Notes: generated by a model from the letters alone, not told the origin. Counted from the stretch's first letter, positions 43,387-53,608 are shown. The stretch: 64,000 bases of DNA from Achromobacter sp. UMC46 (GCF_014170335.1 NZ_LZZS01000033.1:1-64000); one strand, 5' to 3'. Translations and numbers: made by a program.

Positions 43387-43462
43387 TGGCGTCCCCTAGG
43401 GGATTCGAACCCCTGTACTCACCGTGAAAGGGTGATGTCCTAGGCCTCTAGACGAAGGGGAC
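43387..43462 (-). tRNA. tRNA-Glu(TTC), copy 1
   Basis: 76-nt tRNA with encoded CCA. GTCCCCT at the 5' end pairs with AGGGGAC, the anticodon loop is CCTTTCACGG with TTC, and the T-arm is CAGGGGTTCGAATCCCCTAG. Middle gene of the first triplet and identical to copy 2. Confidence 0.97.
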
Positions 43463-43509
43463 CTGAACTGAACAGAACTGCAAAACAACTTTACTACGGT
43501 ACTGAATAC

Positions 43510-43585
<76 letters not shown>

Positions 43586-43642
43586 ACAGGGCGCCCTGAT
43601 GTCTCACACTACAGACAACAAGGTCTCACACTCTATAAAAGC

Positions 43643-43664
43643 AAAAAGCCCCGAAGACGGAGCT
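43643..43664 (-). terminator. Intrinsic terminator between the two tRNA triplets
   Basis: On the minus strand AGCTCCG-TCTT-CGGGGCT (one G-T pair) is followed by TTTTTGC. It lies 28 bp after tRNA-Asp copy 2, so each triplet has its own terminator. Confidence 0.8.
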
Positions 43665-43692
43665 CTTGAAAGACCCAGAGCGAGAGAGCTTT

Positions 43693-43769
43693 TGGCGGAG
43701 CGGACGGGGCTCGAACCCGCGACCCCCGGCGTGACAGGCCGGTATTCTAACCAACTGAACTACCGCTCC
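43693..43769 (-). tRNA. tRNA-Asp(GTC), copy 2
   Basis: 77-nt tRNA, base-for-base identical to the copy at 43239-43315, with anticodon GTC and encoded CCA. Last gene of the second triplet. Confidence 0.97.
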
Positions 43770-43845
43770 GCAGCGGCTTACTCAACTACTTTGTCACTTC
43801 AACTGCACATATCTACTGCTACTACAAACTGCGTGCCAGAAAAAC

Positions 43846-43921
43846 TGGCGTCCCCTAGGGGATTCGAACCCCTGTACTCACCGTGAAAGGGTGATGTCCT
43901 AGGCCTCTAGACGAAGGGGAC
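43846..43921 (-). tRNA. tRNA-Glu(TTC), copy 2
   Basis: 76-nt tRNA identical to the copy at 43387-43462, with anticodon TTC and encoded CCA. The short spacer on its 3' side (GCCAGAAAAAC) resembles that of copy 1, showing that the duplication included spacer DNA. Confidence 0.97.
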
Positions 43922-43954
43922 TTGGACTTGCAAACTACGTTCTTCGCTGTTGAC

Positions 43955-44030
<76 letters not shown>

Positions 44031-44393
44031 GTTCTTCTAATCAATTCCTGCCACGTTTTACGACTGGAACACACGTTTTATAGTGCGTTTTTCGTAGTTC
44101 GTTGCCGGTTTTGTTTAGTGCCGTTGGCGAAGAAACGAGATTATGCACGAACAAAATCGGGTGTGCAAGTCGCTTTGCGCCAAAAACGGTAAAACAGGCA
44201 AAAAAAATGGGGGTGGATGGGCTTTTCTGCGCATTTTGTGCGCGAATCGGCCAGATGCCAGTTTGCCGTGATTGATGCAGATTCCAAGAAAATCAAAGAC
44301 TTGTGCGGATGCTATGGTGGGGGTGGAATTTTTTATCCATCATGTGACTTTCGCGTGAAAAAAATGCGGTCGCATCCACACGGGCATCCAGGC
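44031..44393. other. Intergenic region between tRNA cluster and aldo/keto reductase gene
   Basis: 363 bp with no convincing gene and lower GC than its surroundings. It must hold the promoter of the second tRNA triplet on the minus strand (a TATAAA-like stretch lies near 44077-44082) and that of the aldo/keto reductase on the plus strand. The reductase frame stays open back to 44217, but that part has no homologous-looking sequence. I see no repeats or hairpins of note. Confidence 0.6.
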
Positions 44394-45449
44394 ATGAGCA
44401 CACAGACTTCGTTTCCTACCCGGCCGTTGGGGCGTACCGGAATGGCCATTACGCGTATCGGCCTGGGCGCCTGGGCCATCGGCGGCAATGGCTGGGCCGT
44501 GGGCTGGGGGCCTCAAGACGACGCCGATTCCATCGCCGCCATCCGCCTGGCGGTGGACCGGGGCATCAACTGGATCGACACCGCGGCGGTGTACGGGTTG
44601 GGCCACTCCGAAGAGATCGTGCGCCGCGCGCTGGCGCAGATGGCGCCCGGCGACAGGCCTTATGTCTTCACGAAGTGCGGCTTGACGTGGTCGGCCGACA
44701 ATCCGATGGCGACGCCTCGGCGCACGGGGGCGCCCGCCAGCATCCGCCGTGAAATCGACGATTCGCTGCGGCGCTTGGGGGTCGAACGCATCGATCTCTA
44801 CCAGATGCACTGGCCGGCGGGCGACGACACGCCGATCGAGACCTACTGGCAGGAACTGCTGGACTTGAAGCAGGCGGGCAAGGTCGGCGCCATCGGCTTG
44901 TCGAACCACAATCTGGCGCAGTTGCAGGACGCGCAAGCGGTGGGCCAGGTGGATTCATTGCAGCCGCCATTTTCGGCGGTCCAGCGCGCGGCGGGCGCGG
45001 ACCTGATCCCGTGGTGCGCCGCGCACGACATCGGCGTAATCGTCTACAGCCCGATGCAGTCGGGCCTGTTGACCGGCGGCTTTTCCGTCGAGCGCGCACG
45101 CGCCTTGCCTGCGGACGACTGGCGCGCGCGCCATGCGGAATTCATGCCGCCCAATCTGGCGCGGAATCTGGCGTTGGCCGACGCGTTCAAACCCATTGCC
45201 GAACGCCACGGCACAACAGTGGCGGCGGTTGCCGCTGCGTGGGCGCTGGCATGGCCGGGAGTGACCGGCGCCATCGTCGGCGCGCGCAGCGCCGCCCAGG
45301 TGAACGGGCTGCTGGGCGCGGCGGAACTGGAATTGGATAGCGACGACCTGGATGCCGTCGCGGAGGCGATCGAATTGACGGGCGCGGGCGCCGGGCCGGT
45401 GCGCCCGCCGGAGGACAGCGCCAGGCTGCCCGCCAACTTGTTCGCCTGA
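44394..45449 (+). CDS. Aldo/keto reductase
   Basis: 351-aa NADPH-dependent oxidoreductase with a TIM-barrel fold. The catalytic tetrad is visible: Asp and Tyr in NWIDTAAVYGLGHSEEIV, Lys in YVFTKCGL and His in LYQMHWP. IGLSNHNLAQL is the typical strand after the active site, and GAIVGARSAAQVN near residue 300 is the NADP-binding loop. Start ATG 44394 opens the family-type N-terminus (FPTRPLGRTGMAITRIGLG); no strong Shine-Dalgarno is present and upstream in-frame ATG codons cannot be excluded. Substrate unknown. Ends 7 bp from the convergent lnt gene. Confidence 0.9.
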   Translation: MSTQTSFPTRPLGRTGMAITRIGLGAWAIGGNGWAVGWGPQDDADSIAAIRLAVDRGINWIDTAAVYGLGHSEEIVRRALAQMAPGDRPYVFTKCGLTWSADNPMATPRRTGAPASIRREIDDSLRRLGVERIDLYQMHWPAGDDTPIETYWQELLDLKQAGKVGAIGLSNHNLAQLQDAQAVGQVDSLQPPFSAVQRAAGADLIPWCAAHDIGVIVYSPMQSGLLTGGFSVERARALPADDWRARHAEFMPPNLARNLALADAFKPIAERHGTTVAAVAAAWALAWPGVTGAIVGARSAAQVNGLLGAAELELDSDDLDAVAEAIELTGAGAGPVRPPEDSARLPANLFA

Positions 45450-45456
45450 GGCGGGG

Positions 45457-47085
45457 TCAGCCGCGGCGCGTCTTGCGGCTGCTGCCGAACGCGGCGATCA
45501 ACGCCAGGCCGACCAGCGCCAGTGCGATCTTGTCGCCGAAGCGCGCGTAGGGCGTCAGGCCCGTCATGCCCTGCACGGAAACCGGCAGCACGCCCGCTTG
45601 CAACGGTGCCAACTGGGCGGCGACATGCCCCTTGGCGTCGATCGCGGCGGTGATGCCGGTGTTGGTGGACGTCAGCATCGGGCGCGCGGTCTCCATGGTG
45701 CGCAACCGGCCGATCTGCAAGTGCTGGCGCAAGGCCCATGAATCGCCGAACCATCCAAGGTTGCTGACGTTGACCAGAATGGTCGCGCCCGGCTCGCCAT
45801 TGGGGCCGGGCAGCAGCGCCGGCAACAGGTCCGGGCCGAACAGGTCTTCGTAGCAGATGTTGAAGGCGACGTGCTGACCGCGTATCGCAAAGGGCGTCTG
45901 GCGTTCCGCGCCGCGGTCGAAATCGCCCAGCGGGATGTTCAGCATGTCGACGAACCAGTGGAATCCCGGCGGCACGTATTCGCCCCAGGGAACCAGGTGG
46001 CGCTTGTCGTAGCGCATGGCGGTGCTGCCGGCGACCAGTTGCTCGACCGGCGTATTGCCGTCGAAGCCCATCACGCTGTTGGTGTAGCGGTCACGGCCAT
46101 TGACGCGGTCGTGCAGCGGCACGCCCATCGCGATGGTCATGTCGCCCCGGGCGGCCACGCCGCGCCAGGCGTCCCACGCGCGCGGATCCAACTGGTCCTG
46201 GAAGATCGGCAGCACCGTTTCGGGCAGGATCACCAGTTGCGGCGCGGGCACGCCGGCGGCGGGTGGCAGCGCCGTCAGTTCCAGGTGACGCACCAGGCTT
46301 TGTTCCAGCAGGGCGGGGTCGAATTTCTGCGATTGCTCGATGTTGCCCTGGACCAGCCGCACGTTCAGGGGATCGCCGGTGGGCGTGGACCAATCTACGC
46401 GCGACAAGGGCCAGCCCGCGGCCGCCAGCGCGATGGCGATGCCGGCCGCCAGCGCCTGACGCGAGTCCATGGCCTTCTTGCGCGACGGTTGCCACAGGCT
46501 GGCGATCGCGGCCGCGACGAACGCGGCGACAAACGCCATGCCGTGAACGCCCACGATCGGCGCCCAGCCGGCAATGGGGCTGTCGACCTGCGCGTACCCG
46601 ATGTTCAACCACGGGAAGCCGGTCAGCAGCACGGCCCGCAGCCATTCGAAGCCGGCCCACAGCGCGCCCCAGGCCAGCGTGGACGACAGGATGCGCGAGG
46701 GCATGGCGTCGTTGGCAAGCGGCGTGAAGCGGCGTGCCAACGCGCTGGCCGTGGCGGGGAACAGCGCCAGGAACGCCGACAGCGCCAATACGCCGGCCAC
46801 CGCCAACGGCGCGGCCAGATCGCCGTAGTGATGCATGCTGATGAAGAGCCAGTACAGCCCCACCGCATAGGTGACGAAGGCGAACAACCAGCCGCGCGCC
46901 CACGCCTGCTTGGCCGACGGCGCCGTGAGCGTGACGCGTGCGACGACGGCCAGCGCCAGGATCTGTGTGATGGCCAGCGCCCAGTCCGGCAAGGGGCCGG
47001 GCGCGAAGGTCAGGGCGTGCACGGCGCCCGCCAGCATCAAGCCGGCGGCGCCGCGCAGGAGTCGGCTGCGCGGGGTACGGCTCAT
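45457..47085 (-). CDS. lnt: Apolipoprotein N-acyltransferase
   Basis: 542-aa inner-membrane enzyme adding the third acyl chain to lipoproteins. An N-terminal part with about seven helices (residues 10-220) is followed by a periplasmic nitrilase domain. The catalytic triad is E289 (ILPETVLP), K361 ([12 protein letters not shown]) and C411 ([10 protein letters not shown]), with spacing like that of E. coli Lnt, and a last helix near 515. Start ATG 47085 overlaps the corC stop by 4 bases (ATGA), so the two are coupled, as in many proteobacteria. Confidence 0.95.
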   Translation of the reverse strand: MSRTPRSRLLRGAAGLMLAGAVHALTFAPGPLPDWALAITQILALAVVARVTLTAPSAKQAWARGWLFAFVTYAVGLYWLFISMHHYGDLAAPLAVAGVLALSAFLALFPATASALARRFTPLANDAMPSRILSSTLAWGALWAGFEWLRAVLLTGFPWLNIGYAQVDSPIAGWAPIVGVHGMAFVAAFVAAAIASLWQPSRKKAMDSRQALAAGIAIALAAAGWPLSRVDWSTPTGDPLNVRLVQGNIEQSQKFDPALLEQSLVRHLELTALPPAAGVPAPQLVILPETVLPIFQDQLDPRAWDAWRGVAARGDMTIAMGVPLHDRVNGRDRYTNSVMGFDGNTPVEQLVAGSTAMRYDKRHLVPWGEYVPPGFHWFVDMLNIPLGDFDRGAERQTPFAIRGQHVAFNICYEDLFGPDLLPALLPGPNGEPGATILVNVSNLGWFGDSWALRQHLQIGRLRTMETARPMLTSTNTGITAAIDAKGHVAAQLAPLQAGVLPVSVQGMTGLTPYARFGDKIALALVGLALIAAFGSSRKTRRG

Positions 47086-47972
47086 GCGTCGTCGGCGGGG
47101 CGGGAAGTTTGGTCGGGGGTGTTGCGTTTGACGCGCAGCCAGATGGCGCGGCGGGCGTCGCCGCGCGCCACTTCCATCCGCAGGCCGTCGAATTCGGCGA
47201 TGTCGCCGCGGCGCGGGATGCGGCCCAGTTGGCCGCCCATCCAGCCGCCGACGCTGTCGTACTCGTCGTCGGGCAAGCGGCAACCGAACACCTCGTTGAA
47301 GTGCGAGATATCGGTCGCGGCCAGGACGCGCCACTGGTTTTCGCCTTCCGGGAAGATCGAGTCTTCTTCGGTTTCGTCGAATTCGTCTTCGATGTCGCCG
47401 ACGATCTGCTCCAGCACGTCTTCCATGGTGACCAGGCCGGAAATGCCGCCATGCTCATCGATGACGATGGCCTGGTGGTTGCGGCTGGCGCGGAACTCGT
47501 GCAGCAGCACGTTCAGGCGCTTGGATTCCGGGATGAACACGGCCGGGCGGACCAGCGTGCGCACTTCGATGCCGGGTTCCAGCATGCAGCGCAGCAGATC
47601 CTTGGCCAGCAGGATGCCGATGATGTTGTCGCGGTCGCCTTCGTAGACCGGAAAGCGCGAATGGGCGGTTTCGATCACGGTGGCCACGAGATAGGGGATG
47701 GGCTGCGTGACGTCCAGCAGGTCCATGCGCGAACGCGGAACCATGATGTCGCCGACGGTGCCTTCGGACACAGCCAGCGCGCCCTTGATCATCTTGTAGG
47801 ACTCCGCGTCCAGCAGGTCGCGGTCGTGCGCGGCTTCCAGAATGGCCTTGATGCCTTCGCGGTCCTCGGGCTCTCGGCGCACAAGGGAAAGCAGGCGGTC
47901 TAGAAGGGATTTGGTGGCGGGTTTGGCTGAGCGAGCAGAGGTCGCTTCGGGAGCAGGGTAAGGGTCAGACAT
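47082..47972 (-). CDS. corC: HlyC/CorC-family protein (CBS domains)
   Basis: 296-aa protein with no transmembrane segment. After a variable N-terminus ([18 protein letters not shown]) come two CBS domains, residues about 65-190: the first includes [18 protein letters not shown] and [24 protein letters not shown], the second [36 protein letters not shown] CorC/HlyC transporter-associated domain ends the chain. CorC is linked to Mg2+/Co2+ efflux. Start ATG 47972 is chosen by family length; the ribosome-binding site is weak. It follows ybeY after 164 bp that contain an inverted repeat. Confidence 0.93.
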   Translation of the reverse strand: MSDPYPAPEATSARSAKPATKSLLDRLLSLVRREPEDREGIKAILEAAHDRDLLDAESYKMIKGALAVSEGTVGDIMVPRSRMDLLDVTQPIPYLVATVIETAHSRFPVYEGDRDNIIGILLAKDLLRCMLEPGIEVRTLVRPAVFIPESKRLNVLLHEFRASRNHQAIVIDEHGGISGLVTMEDVLEQIVGDIEDEFDETEEDSIFPEGENQWRVLAATDISHFNEVFGCRLPDDEYDSVGGWMGGQLGRIPRRGDIAEFDGLRMEVARGDARRAIWLRVKRNTPDQTSRPADDA

Positions 47973-48041
47973 CGTCCGGGAGGACAAGTTATGGAGGGGC
48001 CAGCATAACCGAAACTGGGCGTCCGTTTGTAACTTGAGCCA

Positions 48042-48092
48042 TGAAAATGGGGCCAAACGCCGTCATCTACGCCTTGCTTGGCGCCATTTTCA
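48042..48092. repeat. Inverted repeat between ybeY and corC
   Basis: TGAAAATGGGGCCAA (48042-48056) and TTGGCGCCATTTTCA (48078-48092) are reverse complements with one mismatch across a 21-base loop. It lies between the ybeY stop and corC start on their common strand and has no T-run. It could be a processing site, attenuator or mRNA 3' stabiliser. Confidence 0.65.
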
Positions 48093-48136
48093 GGGATTTC
48101 CCAGGGGTAGGCCCGGAGGGCTGACGCGGCGGGCGC

Positions 48137-48613
48137 CTAGTCGGCCGCCAGATACGGGTCGGCGATGCCCATCTTCGCCAGCGTGGCGGTTTCCAGCGCT
48201 TCCATGCGTTTGGCGTCCCGGGCCTTGATGTGGTCGTAGCCCAGCGAATGCAGCACGCCGTGGATGGTCAGGTGGGCGGCATGGTCCAGCAACGCCTTGC
48301 GCTGTTCCCGGGCCTCGCGGGCCAGCACGGGCACGCACATGACGATGTCGCCGCGCGCCACGCCCAGCGGGTCGACGCCGTACTCGAAAGTCAGCACGTT
48401 GGTGGCGTAGTCGCGCTGGCGGAAATCCCGGTTCAGGCGCCGTCCTTCGGCCGTGCCGACCAGGCGCAGGCTCAGTTCGGCGGCGGAAAACGCCACCAGG
48501 CCGTCTTCCGCGGCCGCCGCCAGGGCGCGCTCAGCCCACCGGCGCAGGCGCCAGCGGGGCAAGCGGGCGTCTTCCACCCCGTATTGGACGGACAGGGACA
48601 GCTCAGGCTTCAT
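48137..48613 (-). CDS. ybeY: Endoribonuclease YbeY (rRNA maturation)
   Basis: 158-aa zinc metalloprotein for 16S rRNA 3' maturation and ribosome quality control. The zinc motif HGVLHSLGYDH (H-3x-H-5x-H) lies near residue 117; RLNRDFRQRDYATNVLTFEY near residue 60 is the family block. Start ATG 48613 overlaps the phoH stop region by 11 bases. Gene order miaB-phoH-ybeY-corC-lnt is widely conserved in proteobacteria. Confidence 0.95.
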   Translation of the reverse strand: MKPELSLSVQYGVEDARLPRWRLRRWAERALAAAAEDGLVAFSAAELSLRLVGTAEGRRLNRDFRQRDYATNVLTFEYGVDPLGVARGDIVMCVPVLAREAREQRKALLDHAAHLTIHGVLHSLGYDHIKARDAKRMEALETATLAKMGIADPYLAAD

Positions 48614-49628
48614 TTTCGGAGGCGCGGTCGTAGGCGTCGACGATGCGGGCGACCAGCGGGTGGCGCACGACATCGCGGCTGGTGAAACGGGTGGTGGCGA
48701 TGCCCTGCACGTCGTGCAGCACCTTGACCGCATGGGCCAGGCCGCTGTCCTGGCCGCGCGGCAGGTCCACCTGCGACGGGTCGCCGGTGATGACTGCCTT
48801 GCTGCCGAAGCCGATCCGCGTCAAGAACATCTTCATCTGTTCCGGCGTGGTGTTCTGCGCTTCATCCAGGATGACGAAGGCGTGGTTCAGCGTGCGGCCG
48901 CGCATATAGGCCAGCGGGGCGATCTCGATCGTCTGCTTTTCGAACAGGCGCTGGACCTTCTCGAAGCCCATCAAGTCATAAAGCGCGTCATACAGCGGGC
49001 GCAGGTAGGGGTCCACCTTCTGGGCCAGGTCGCCGGGCAGGAAGCCCAGGCGCTCGCCGGCCTCGACGGCGGGGCGGGTCAGCACCAGGCGCTGGACGGT
49101 GTCGCGCTCCATCGCGTCGATGGCGCAGGCGACCGCCAGCCAGGTCTTGCCCGTGCCGGCAGGGCCCACGCCGAAGGTGATGTCGTGCTTGAGGATATTG
49201 TTCAGGTAGTCGCGCTGGCGCGGCGTGCGCGGACGCAGGTCGCTGCGCTTGGTGCGCAACGCGATGCCATCGCTTTCGTCGTCCAGGGCGGGCAGCGGAT
49301 CCGCCTCGCGCGCCGGCTCTTCCTTGAGCTTCTCTTCCTGCCGCCCCACGCCGATCTCGACCAGGCCAAGCTGGATGTCGTCGACCGACAGGGCGCGGTG
49401 CACCGCCTGTTCGTGGAAGCGCCGCAGCACCCGCCCGGCCAGTTCGGCCTGTTCGCCTTCTATGGTGACGCGGCTGCCGCGGCGCGAGAGCTTGACGCCC
49501 ATGCCGTCGGCCAGCTGGCGCAGGTTCTCATCCAGCGGGCCGCACAAGTTGGCCAGATGGGTGTTGTCGCCGTCCAGGTTGACGACGGCGGGCATGCTGC
49601 GACGGGCGCGGGAACGGGGAGTGGTCAT
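48603..49628 (-). CDS. ybeZ: PhoH-like ATPase (YbeZ)
   Basis: 341-aa cytoplasmic ATPase paired with YbeY. Walker [13 protein letters not shown] lies near residue 160, and Walker B with the following strand reads [27 protein letters not shown], then [11 protein letters not shown]. The N-terminal 100 residues form a KH-like domain ([20 protein letters not shown]). Start ATG 49628 overlaps the miaB stop by 4 bases. Role: an RNA-associated helicase/ATPase partner of YbeY (established in part for related proteins). Confidence 0.93.
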   Translation of the reverse strand: MTTPRSRARRSMPAVVNLDGDNTHLANLCGPLDENLRQLADGMGVKLSRRGSRVTIEGEQAELAGRVLRRFHEQAVHRALSVDDIQLGLVEIGVGRQEEKLKEEPAREADPLPALDDESDGIALRTKRSDLRPRTPRQRDYLNNILKHDITFGVGPAGTGKTWLAVACAIDAMERDTVQRLVLTRPAVEAGERLGFLPGDLAQKVDPYLRPLYDALYDLMGFEKVQRLFEKQTIEIAPLAYMRGRTLNHAFVILDEAQNTTPEQMKMFLTRIGFGSKAVITGDPSQVDLPRGQDSGLAHAVKVLHDVQGIATTRFTSRDVVRHPLVARIVDAYDRASENEA

Positions 49629-51085
49629 TCGGCCTCTTGGGGAACGCGGTCCACGTCGGCCACCCGTGCGCGCAACGAATTGGTGTGCGCTTCGGTGATG
49701 ATGACGTCGACCATTTGTCCGATGAGCCGCGCGGGCGCGGCGAAATTCACGATGCGGTTGTTCTCGGTGCGTCCCATCAGTTCGTTGGGGTCGCGGCGCG
49801 AGGGGCCTTCGACCAGCAGGCGCTGGCGCGTGCCGACCATGTTGCGGGCGATGGTGGCGGCCTGTTCATTGATCAGCGCCTGCAGGCGCTGCAGGCGGCG
49901 CAGCTTCACGTCCTGCGGGGTGTCGTCGGCCAGGTCGGCCGCGGGCGTGCCGGGACGGCGCGAATAGACGAACGAGAACGAGGTGTCGAAGCCGACGTCC
50001 TCGATCAGCTTCATCGTCTTTTCGAAATCTTCTTCGGTTTCGCCGGGGAAGCCCACGATGAAGTCGGACGACAGGGTCAGGTCGGGGCGGGCGGCGCGCA
50101 GGCGGCGGACGACCGACTTGAATTCCAGCGTGGTGTAGCCGCGCTTCATCCCGGCCAGCACCCGGTCGCTGCCGGCTTGCACGGGCAGGTGCAGGAACGA
50201 CACCAGTTTCGGCAGGCGGGCGTAGGCGTCCACCATGCGCTGGGTCATTTCCTTGGGATGCGAGGTCGTGTAGCGGATGCGTTCGATGCCGGGGATCTCG
50301 TGCACGTACTCCAGCAGCATGGCGAAGTCGGCGATCTCGTCCGTGTCTTCCATTTTGCCGCGGTAGGCGTTGACGTTCTGGCCCAGCAGCGTCACTTCTT
50401 TCACGCCCTGGTCGGCCAGGTCGGCCACTTCGATCAGCACGTCTTCGAAGGGGCGCGAGACTTCTTCGCCGCGCGTGTAAGGCACGACGCAGAAGCTGCA
50501 ATACTTGCTACAGCCTTCCATGATGGACACGAACGCCGTGGCGCCATCGACGCGCGGCGGCGGCATGTTGTCGAATTTTTCGATCTCGGGGAAGCTGATG
50601 TCCACCTGCGAGCGGCCTTCGGCGCGGCGGCGCGCGATCAGGTCCGGCAGGCGGTGCAGCGTTTGCGGGCCGAACACGACGTCCACGTACGGCGCGCGCT
50701 TGACGATGGCCGCGCCTTCCTGGCTGGCCACGCAGCCGCCGACGCCGATGACCAGATTCGGATTCGCTTTCTTCAGGTGCTGCACCCGGCCCAGGTCCGA
50801 GAAGACTTTTTCCTGCGCCTTCTCGCGCACCGAACAGGTGTTGAACAGGATGACGTCGGCTTCTTCCGGATTGTCGGTCAGCTCCAGGCCCTGGTCGCCG
50901 CGCAGGACGTCGGCCATCTTGTCCGAGTCGTACTCGTTCATCTGGCAGCCGAAGGTGCGGATGTACAGCTTTCGGGGAGAGCCGGCGCCGGTGTCCGCGG
51001 GGCTTGCTGCGGGGGCGTCTGCGAGGGGGGCAGCGGCGTTGCCGCCGTCGGGCGCGTTGTCGCGCTTCAGGGAGGTTGCTTGCAT
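49625..51085 (-). CDS. miaB: tRNA-2-methylthio-N6-dimethylallyladenosine synthase
   Basis: 486-aa radical-SAM methylthiotransferase that modifies A37 of tRNAs. The auxiliary-cluster cysteines are in [25 protein letters not shown] and GVGGCVAS; the SAM cluster is CSKYCSFC near residue 190. A TRAM domain (about 415-480) ends with the [13 protein letters not shown] strand. The N-terminal 37 residues are an Ala/Pro/Asp-rich extension, so an in-frame start further in could also be used. First gene of the miaB-ybeZ-ybeY run. Confidence 0.95.
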   Translation of the reverse strand: MQATSLKRDNAPDGGNAAAPLADAPAASPADTGAGSPRKLYIRTFGCQMNEYDSDKMADVLRGDQGLELTDNPEEADVILFNTCSVREKAQEKVFSDLGRVQHLKKANPNLVIGVGGCVASQEGAAIVKRAPYVDVVFGPQTLHRLPDLIARRRAEGRSQVDISFPEIEKFDNMPPPRVDGATAFVSIMEGCSKYCSFCVVPYTRGEEVSRPFEDVLIEVADLADQGVKEVTLLGQNVNAYRGKMEDTDEIADFAMLLEYVHEIPGIERIRYTTSHPKEMTQRMVDAYARLPKLVSFLHLPVQAGSDRVLAGMKRGYTTLEFKSVVRRLRAARPDLTLSSDFIVGFPGETEEDFEKTMKLIEDVGFDTSFSFVYSRRPGTPAADLADDTPQDVKLRRLQRLQALINEQAATIARNMVGTRQRLLVEGPSRRDPNELMGRTENNRIVNFAAPARLIGQMVDVIITEAHTNSLRARVADVDRVPQEAE

Positions 51086-51255
51086 GATGGTCGCCGTGAC
51101 GGGTGTAGATCCCGGGGGCTGATAGGCTGGAAAGGCCGAATTTTAACCCTTGCGCGAAAATTGTTTCTTGGTCTGGCGGGCAGCCGCCGTTACGATATCG
51201 GTCCGGCCGGATTTCAGCGGGCGGTAATATTTCTCATTTCCTTTGAGCGGTACCG

Positions 51256-52023
51256 ATGATTCCCAATCCCGTGACGCCTCCGGTCGTCGCTCCTGCCGCG
51301 CCTGCTGCGCCTGGCCTGCCCGTAGCGGACGAAGTCCGTAATCCGTTCTCGTTGGCCGTCTGGCTGTTGCTGGGCGCGGCCCTGGCGGTGCTGGCTGCCG
51401 CCTGCGCGCGCTGGGTGGATCTGCCGCTGGCCATCTGGATCAAGCAGTCGGTATCCGATGGCGTGAACGAGTCCTTCGAATGGGTGGGTCAATTGGGCGA
51501 AAGCGGCCCGTACATCGGCGTCGCGCTGGCCTTTTACGTCGTGGGCCTGGTGGGCCTGGCCCGTGGTTGGCGCAACCCCTTGCGCATGAGCTACGCCAGC
51601 ATGGCGCGCGGCAGCCTGCTGATGCTGTCCACCATGGCGGTGGGCGGGCTGGTGGTGCTGGTGCTGAAACGCTCGGTGGCGCGGGCGCGTCCCGAACTGT
51701 TCTTCGAAAAAGGCATCTACGGCCTGGGCGAATCGTTCTCCCGCGTGCAGCAGTTCAATTCCTTTCCCTCCAGCCATACCTACGCCGCGTTCGCCGTGGC
51801 CGTCGTGCTGGGCATCCTGGCCCCGCGCTGGCGCGCGGTCTTCCTGCTGCTGGCGGCGCTGGTGGCAATGAGCCGGCTGGTCAATCTGGACCACTACCTG
51901 TCCGACGTGATGACCGCGGCCGGCATCGCCGTGCTGGTCGGCCACGTGCTGGCCCCTCGCGTGCTGTGCAGCAAGTACCAATGGCCGCTGCGGGCGCCGT
52001 GGCGCTGGTGGAAAAAGGGGTGA
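51256..52023 (+). CDS. PAP2-family membrane phosphatase
   Basis: 255-aa integral membrane phosphatase. The three PAP2 signatures are in order: C1 KRSVARARP near residue 138, C2 PSSHTYAAF near 174 and C3 SRLVNLDHYLSDV near 210, containing the catalytic histidines. About six hydrophobic segments start at residue 34. Such enzymes dephosphorylate undecaprenyl or other lipid phosphates at the periplasmic face. A proline-rich N-terminus (residues 1-24) is cytoplasmic. Single gene with a strong terminator directly downstream. Confidence 0.9.
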   Translation: MIPNPVTPPVVAPAAPAAPGLPVADEVRNPFSLAVWLLLGAALAVLAAACARWVDLPLAIWIKQSVSDGVNESFEWVGQLGESGPYIGVALAFYVVGLVGLARGWRNPLRMSYASMARGSLLMLSTMAVGGLVVLVLKRSVARARPELFFEKGIYGLGESFSRVQQFNSFPSSHTYAAFAVAVVLGILAPRWRAVFLLLAALVAMSRLVNLDHYLSDVMTAAGIAVLVGHVLAPRVLCSKYQWPLRAPWRWWKKG

Positions 52024-52039
52024 GCGCGCGCACGGAATG

Positions 52040-52076
52040 AAAAAAGGGCCGCGATTCATCGATCGCGGCCCTTTTT
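52040..52076. terminator. Bidirectional intrinsic terminator
   Basis: GGGCCGCGAT 52046-52055 pairs with ATCGCGGCCC 52062-52071, flanked by A6 and T6 runs. It ends the PAP2 transcript and the convergent AlaX transcript. Confidence 0.92.
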
Positions 52077-52103
52077 TCTTGGCGGCGACCGCCGGCGGAT
52101 GGG

Positions 52104-52814
52104 TCAGGCGAAGGCGACCACCACGCGCCGGTTGGTGCGGCTTTTCTTTTCGATCTTGGTGACGGCGATGGCGCCGATCTCTGCCGTGTTGCGCACATGC
52201 GTGCCTCCGCAGGGCTGGCGGTCCACGCCCGGGATGTCAATGATGCGGATCTTGGTGGTGCCGGCGGGAGGCGCCGCGCCCACGGTGCGGACGAGGTCGG
52301 GTTGCGCGGCCAGTTCTTCCGGCGTGATGCCGTTGACCGCGACGTCGAGGCTGCGGTTGATCAACGCGTTCAGGCGCTCGGTCAGATCCGTTTTTTCCAG
52401 CGTGGATTCGGGCAGGTCGAAATCGATGCGAGCGGAATCGGGCGAGATGCTGCAACCCGTCACCGGCGCGGGCACCAGCGAACCCAGCAAGTGCAGACAG
52501 GTATGCAGGCGCATCAGCCGATGGCGGCGCTCCCAGTCGATGGTGACGGTGACGCGGTCGCCCACTTGCGGGGCCGCTTCGCCGTCCAGCACGTGCAGGA
52601 TGCGCTGGCGGTCGTCGGCGTAGACGGTGTCCGTCAGTGTCAGGACGCGGCCGTCCGCGAGCGTCAGCGTGCCGCTGTCGCCCGCCTGGCCGCCACTGCG
52701 CGCGTAGCAGACGGTCTCGTCCAGTTCGATGCCCTCGGGATTGACGGCGATGACGGTGGCGTCGCATTGGCCCAGGTAGGGCTCGTCGTCGAATCGTTTG
52801 CGGGTGGCGGGCAT
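52104..52814 (-). CDS. Alanyl-tRNA editing protein AlaX-like
   Basis: 236-aa free-standing homologue of the AlaRS editing domain, expected to hydrolyse mischarged Ser- or Gly-tRNA(Ala). The zinc ligands are the HTCLH pair (H-x3-H near residue 100) and CGGTH near 195. Motif YARSGGQAGDSGTL near residue 40 is the conserved GGQ-containing strand. Start ATG 52814 has GGAG 8 bases upstream; the open frame continuing further upstream is not conserved-looking. It lies 47 bp after the VOC-protein gene on the same strand. Confidence 0.92.
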   Translation of the reverse strand: MPATRKRFDDEPYLGQCDATVIAVNPEGIELDETVCYARSGGQAGDSGTLTLADGRVLTLTDTVYADDRQRILHVLDGEAAPQVGDRVTVTIDWERRHRLMRLHTCLHLLGSLVPAPVTGCSISPDSARIDFDLPESTLEKTDLTERLNALINRSLDVAVNGITPEELAAQPDLVRTVGAAPPAGTTKIRIIDIPGVDRQPCGGTHVRNTAEIGAIAVTKIEKKSRTNRRVVVAFA

Positions 52815-52861
52815 GGGGAGGTCTCCGGTTTGGGGTGTCGCGTTGTTGTTATCGGGGGTGT

Positions 52862-53539
52862 TCACGCCAGGGTCTTCACGCCCTGGGGGGTATCGATCTG
52901 CGCCCACAGGCGAGGTGTGCCGCTGCCTTGTTCAAGGTCGATCAGGGTGTCGGCGCCCATCCAGGTCAGGCCTTGGCGCAGCAAGCCGGCCTGGGGATGG
53001 CTGCCCGTCAGACGGACCAATTTCAGAGGCTGGCGCGGCAGGCTGATGCCGGGGTAGGCGTCCACATCCCATTGGATCAGCGTGGGCAAGAGGCCATCGC
53101 CCGCAGCATGGCCGGCTTCGCGCCAGACCGGCAGACTGCCATCGTCCGGCACCGTCAAGCGCCAGCGCAGGTCGCCGCGGGTCATGGGGATGACGGGCGC
53201 GATGCGCTCGGGATGCTCGGCCTGCATGCGGGTCAGGTCCATCGGCGCTTCGACCCGTGCCGCCCAGTGTGCCAGGAAGGGGCCCTGTTCCAGCCGTGCG
53301 CGGACGTCGCCTTGGTCCAGGCCGAACCAGCGCGCACGCTCCGGTGGCGGCGCATCGGGATCGATGGCAATTACTTCCAGGTAGATGCCGTCGGCCAGGC
53401 CCAGCACGCGGTTGTGGGTGCCCATGCGCGGGTGCGCGCCGCCGCCTTGGGGCGCGATGCCCAGGAGGTCTGCAACGTATTGCGTGCCGCTGGCAAGGTC
53501 CGCCGCGGCGATGACGAGATGATCGATGGATAGTTTCAT
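52862..53539 (-). CDS. VOC-superfamily (glyoxalase-like) protein
   Basis: 225-aa protein of the vicinal oxygen chelate fold. The first beta-alpha-beta unit is LSIDHLVIAAADLASGTQYVAD with a candidate metal-ligand His at residue 6; GTHNRVLGLADGIYLEVIAID carries further ligands near 41 and 55. It resembles the glyoxalase-like group of uncharacterised single-chain VOC proteins. Substrate unknown. Probably co-transcribed with the AlaX gene 47 bp downstream; the gap on the other side holds a weak hairpin after the antitoxin gene. Confidence 0.82.
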   Translation of the reverse strand: MKLSIDHLVIAAADLASGTQYVADLLGIAPQGGGAHPRMGTHNRVLGLADGIYLEVIAIDPDAPPPERARWFGLDQGDVRARLEQGPFLAHWAARVEAPMDLTRMQAEHPERIAPVIPMTRGDLRWRLTVPDDGSLPVWREAGHAAGDGLLPTLIQWDVDAYPGISLPRQPLKLVRLTGSHPQAGLLRQGLTWMGADTLIDLEQGSGTPRLWAQIDTPQGVKTLA

Positions 53540-53571
53540 GGTGGGCCTATGGTAGCGAATCCCGGGGGGAG

Positions 53572-53608
53572 CTGTACCCGTACACCGTGACAGGGGCGGG
53601 CGGTACAG
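53572..53608 (-). terminator. Weak hairpin behind the antitoxin gene
   Basis: CTGTACC 53572-53578 pairs with GGTACAG 53602-53608, 9 bp past the antitoxin stop on the minus strand, with GC-rich loop sequence and no T-run. Possible end of the toxin-antitoxin transcript. Confidence 0.3.

Noticed and set aside
52815-52907. N-terminal extension of the AlaX-type gene
   Set aside because: The frame is open upstream to 52907, but ATG 52814 has the ribosome-binding site and the family-like start; the extension overlaps the VOC-gene stop region.
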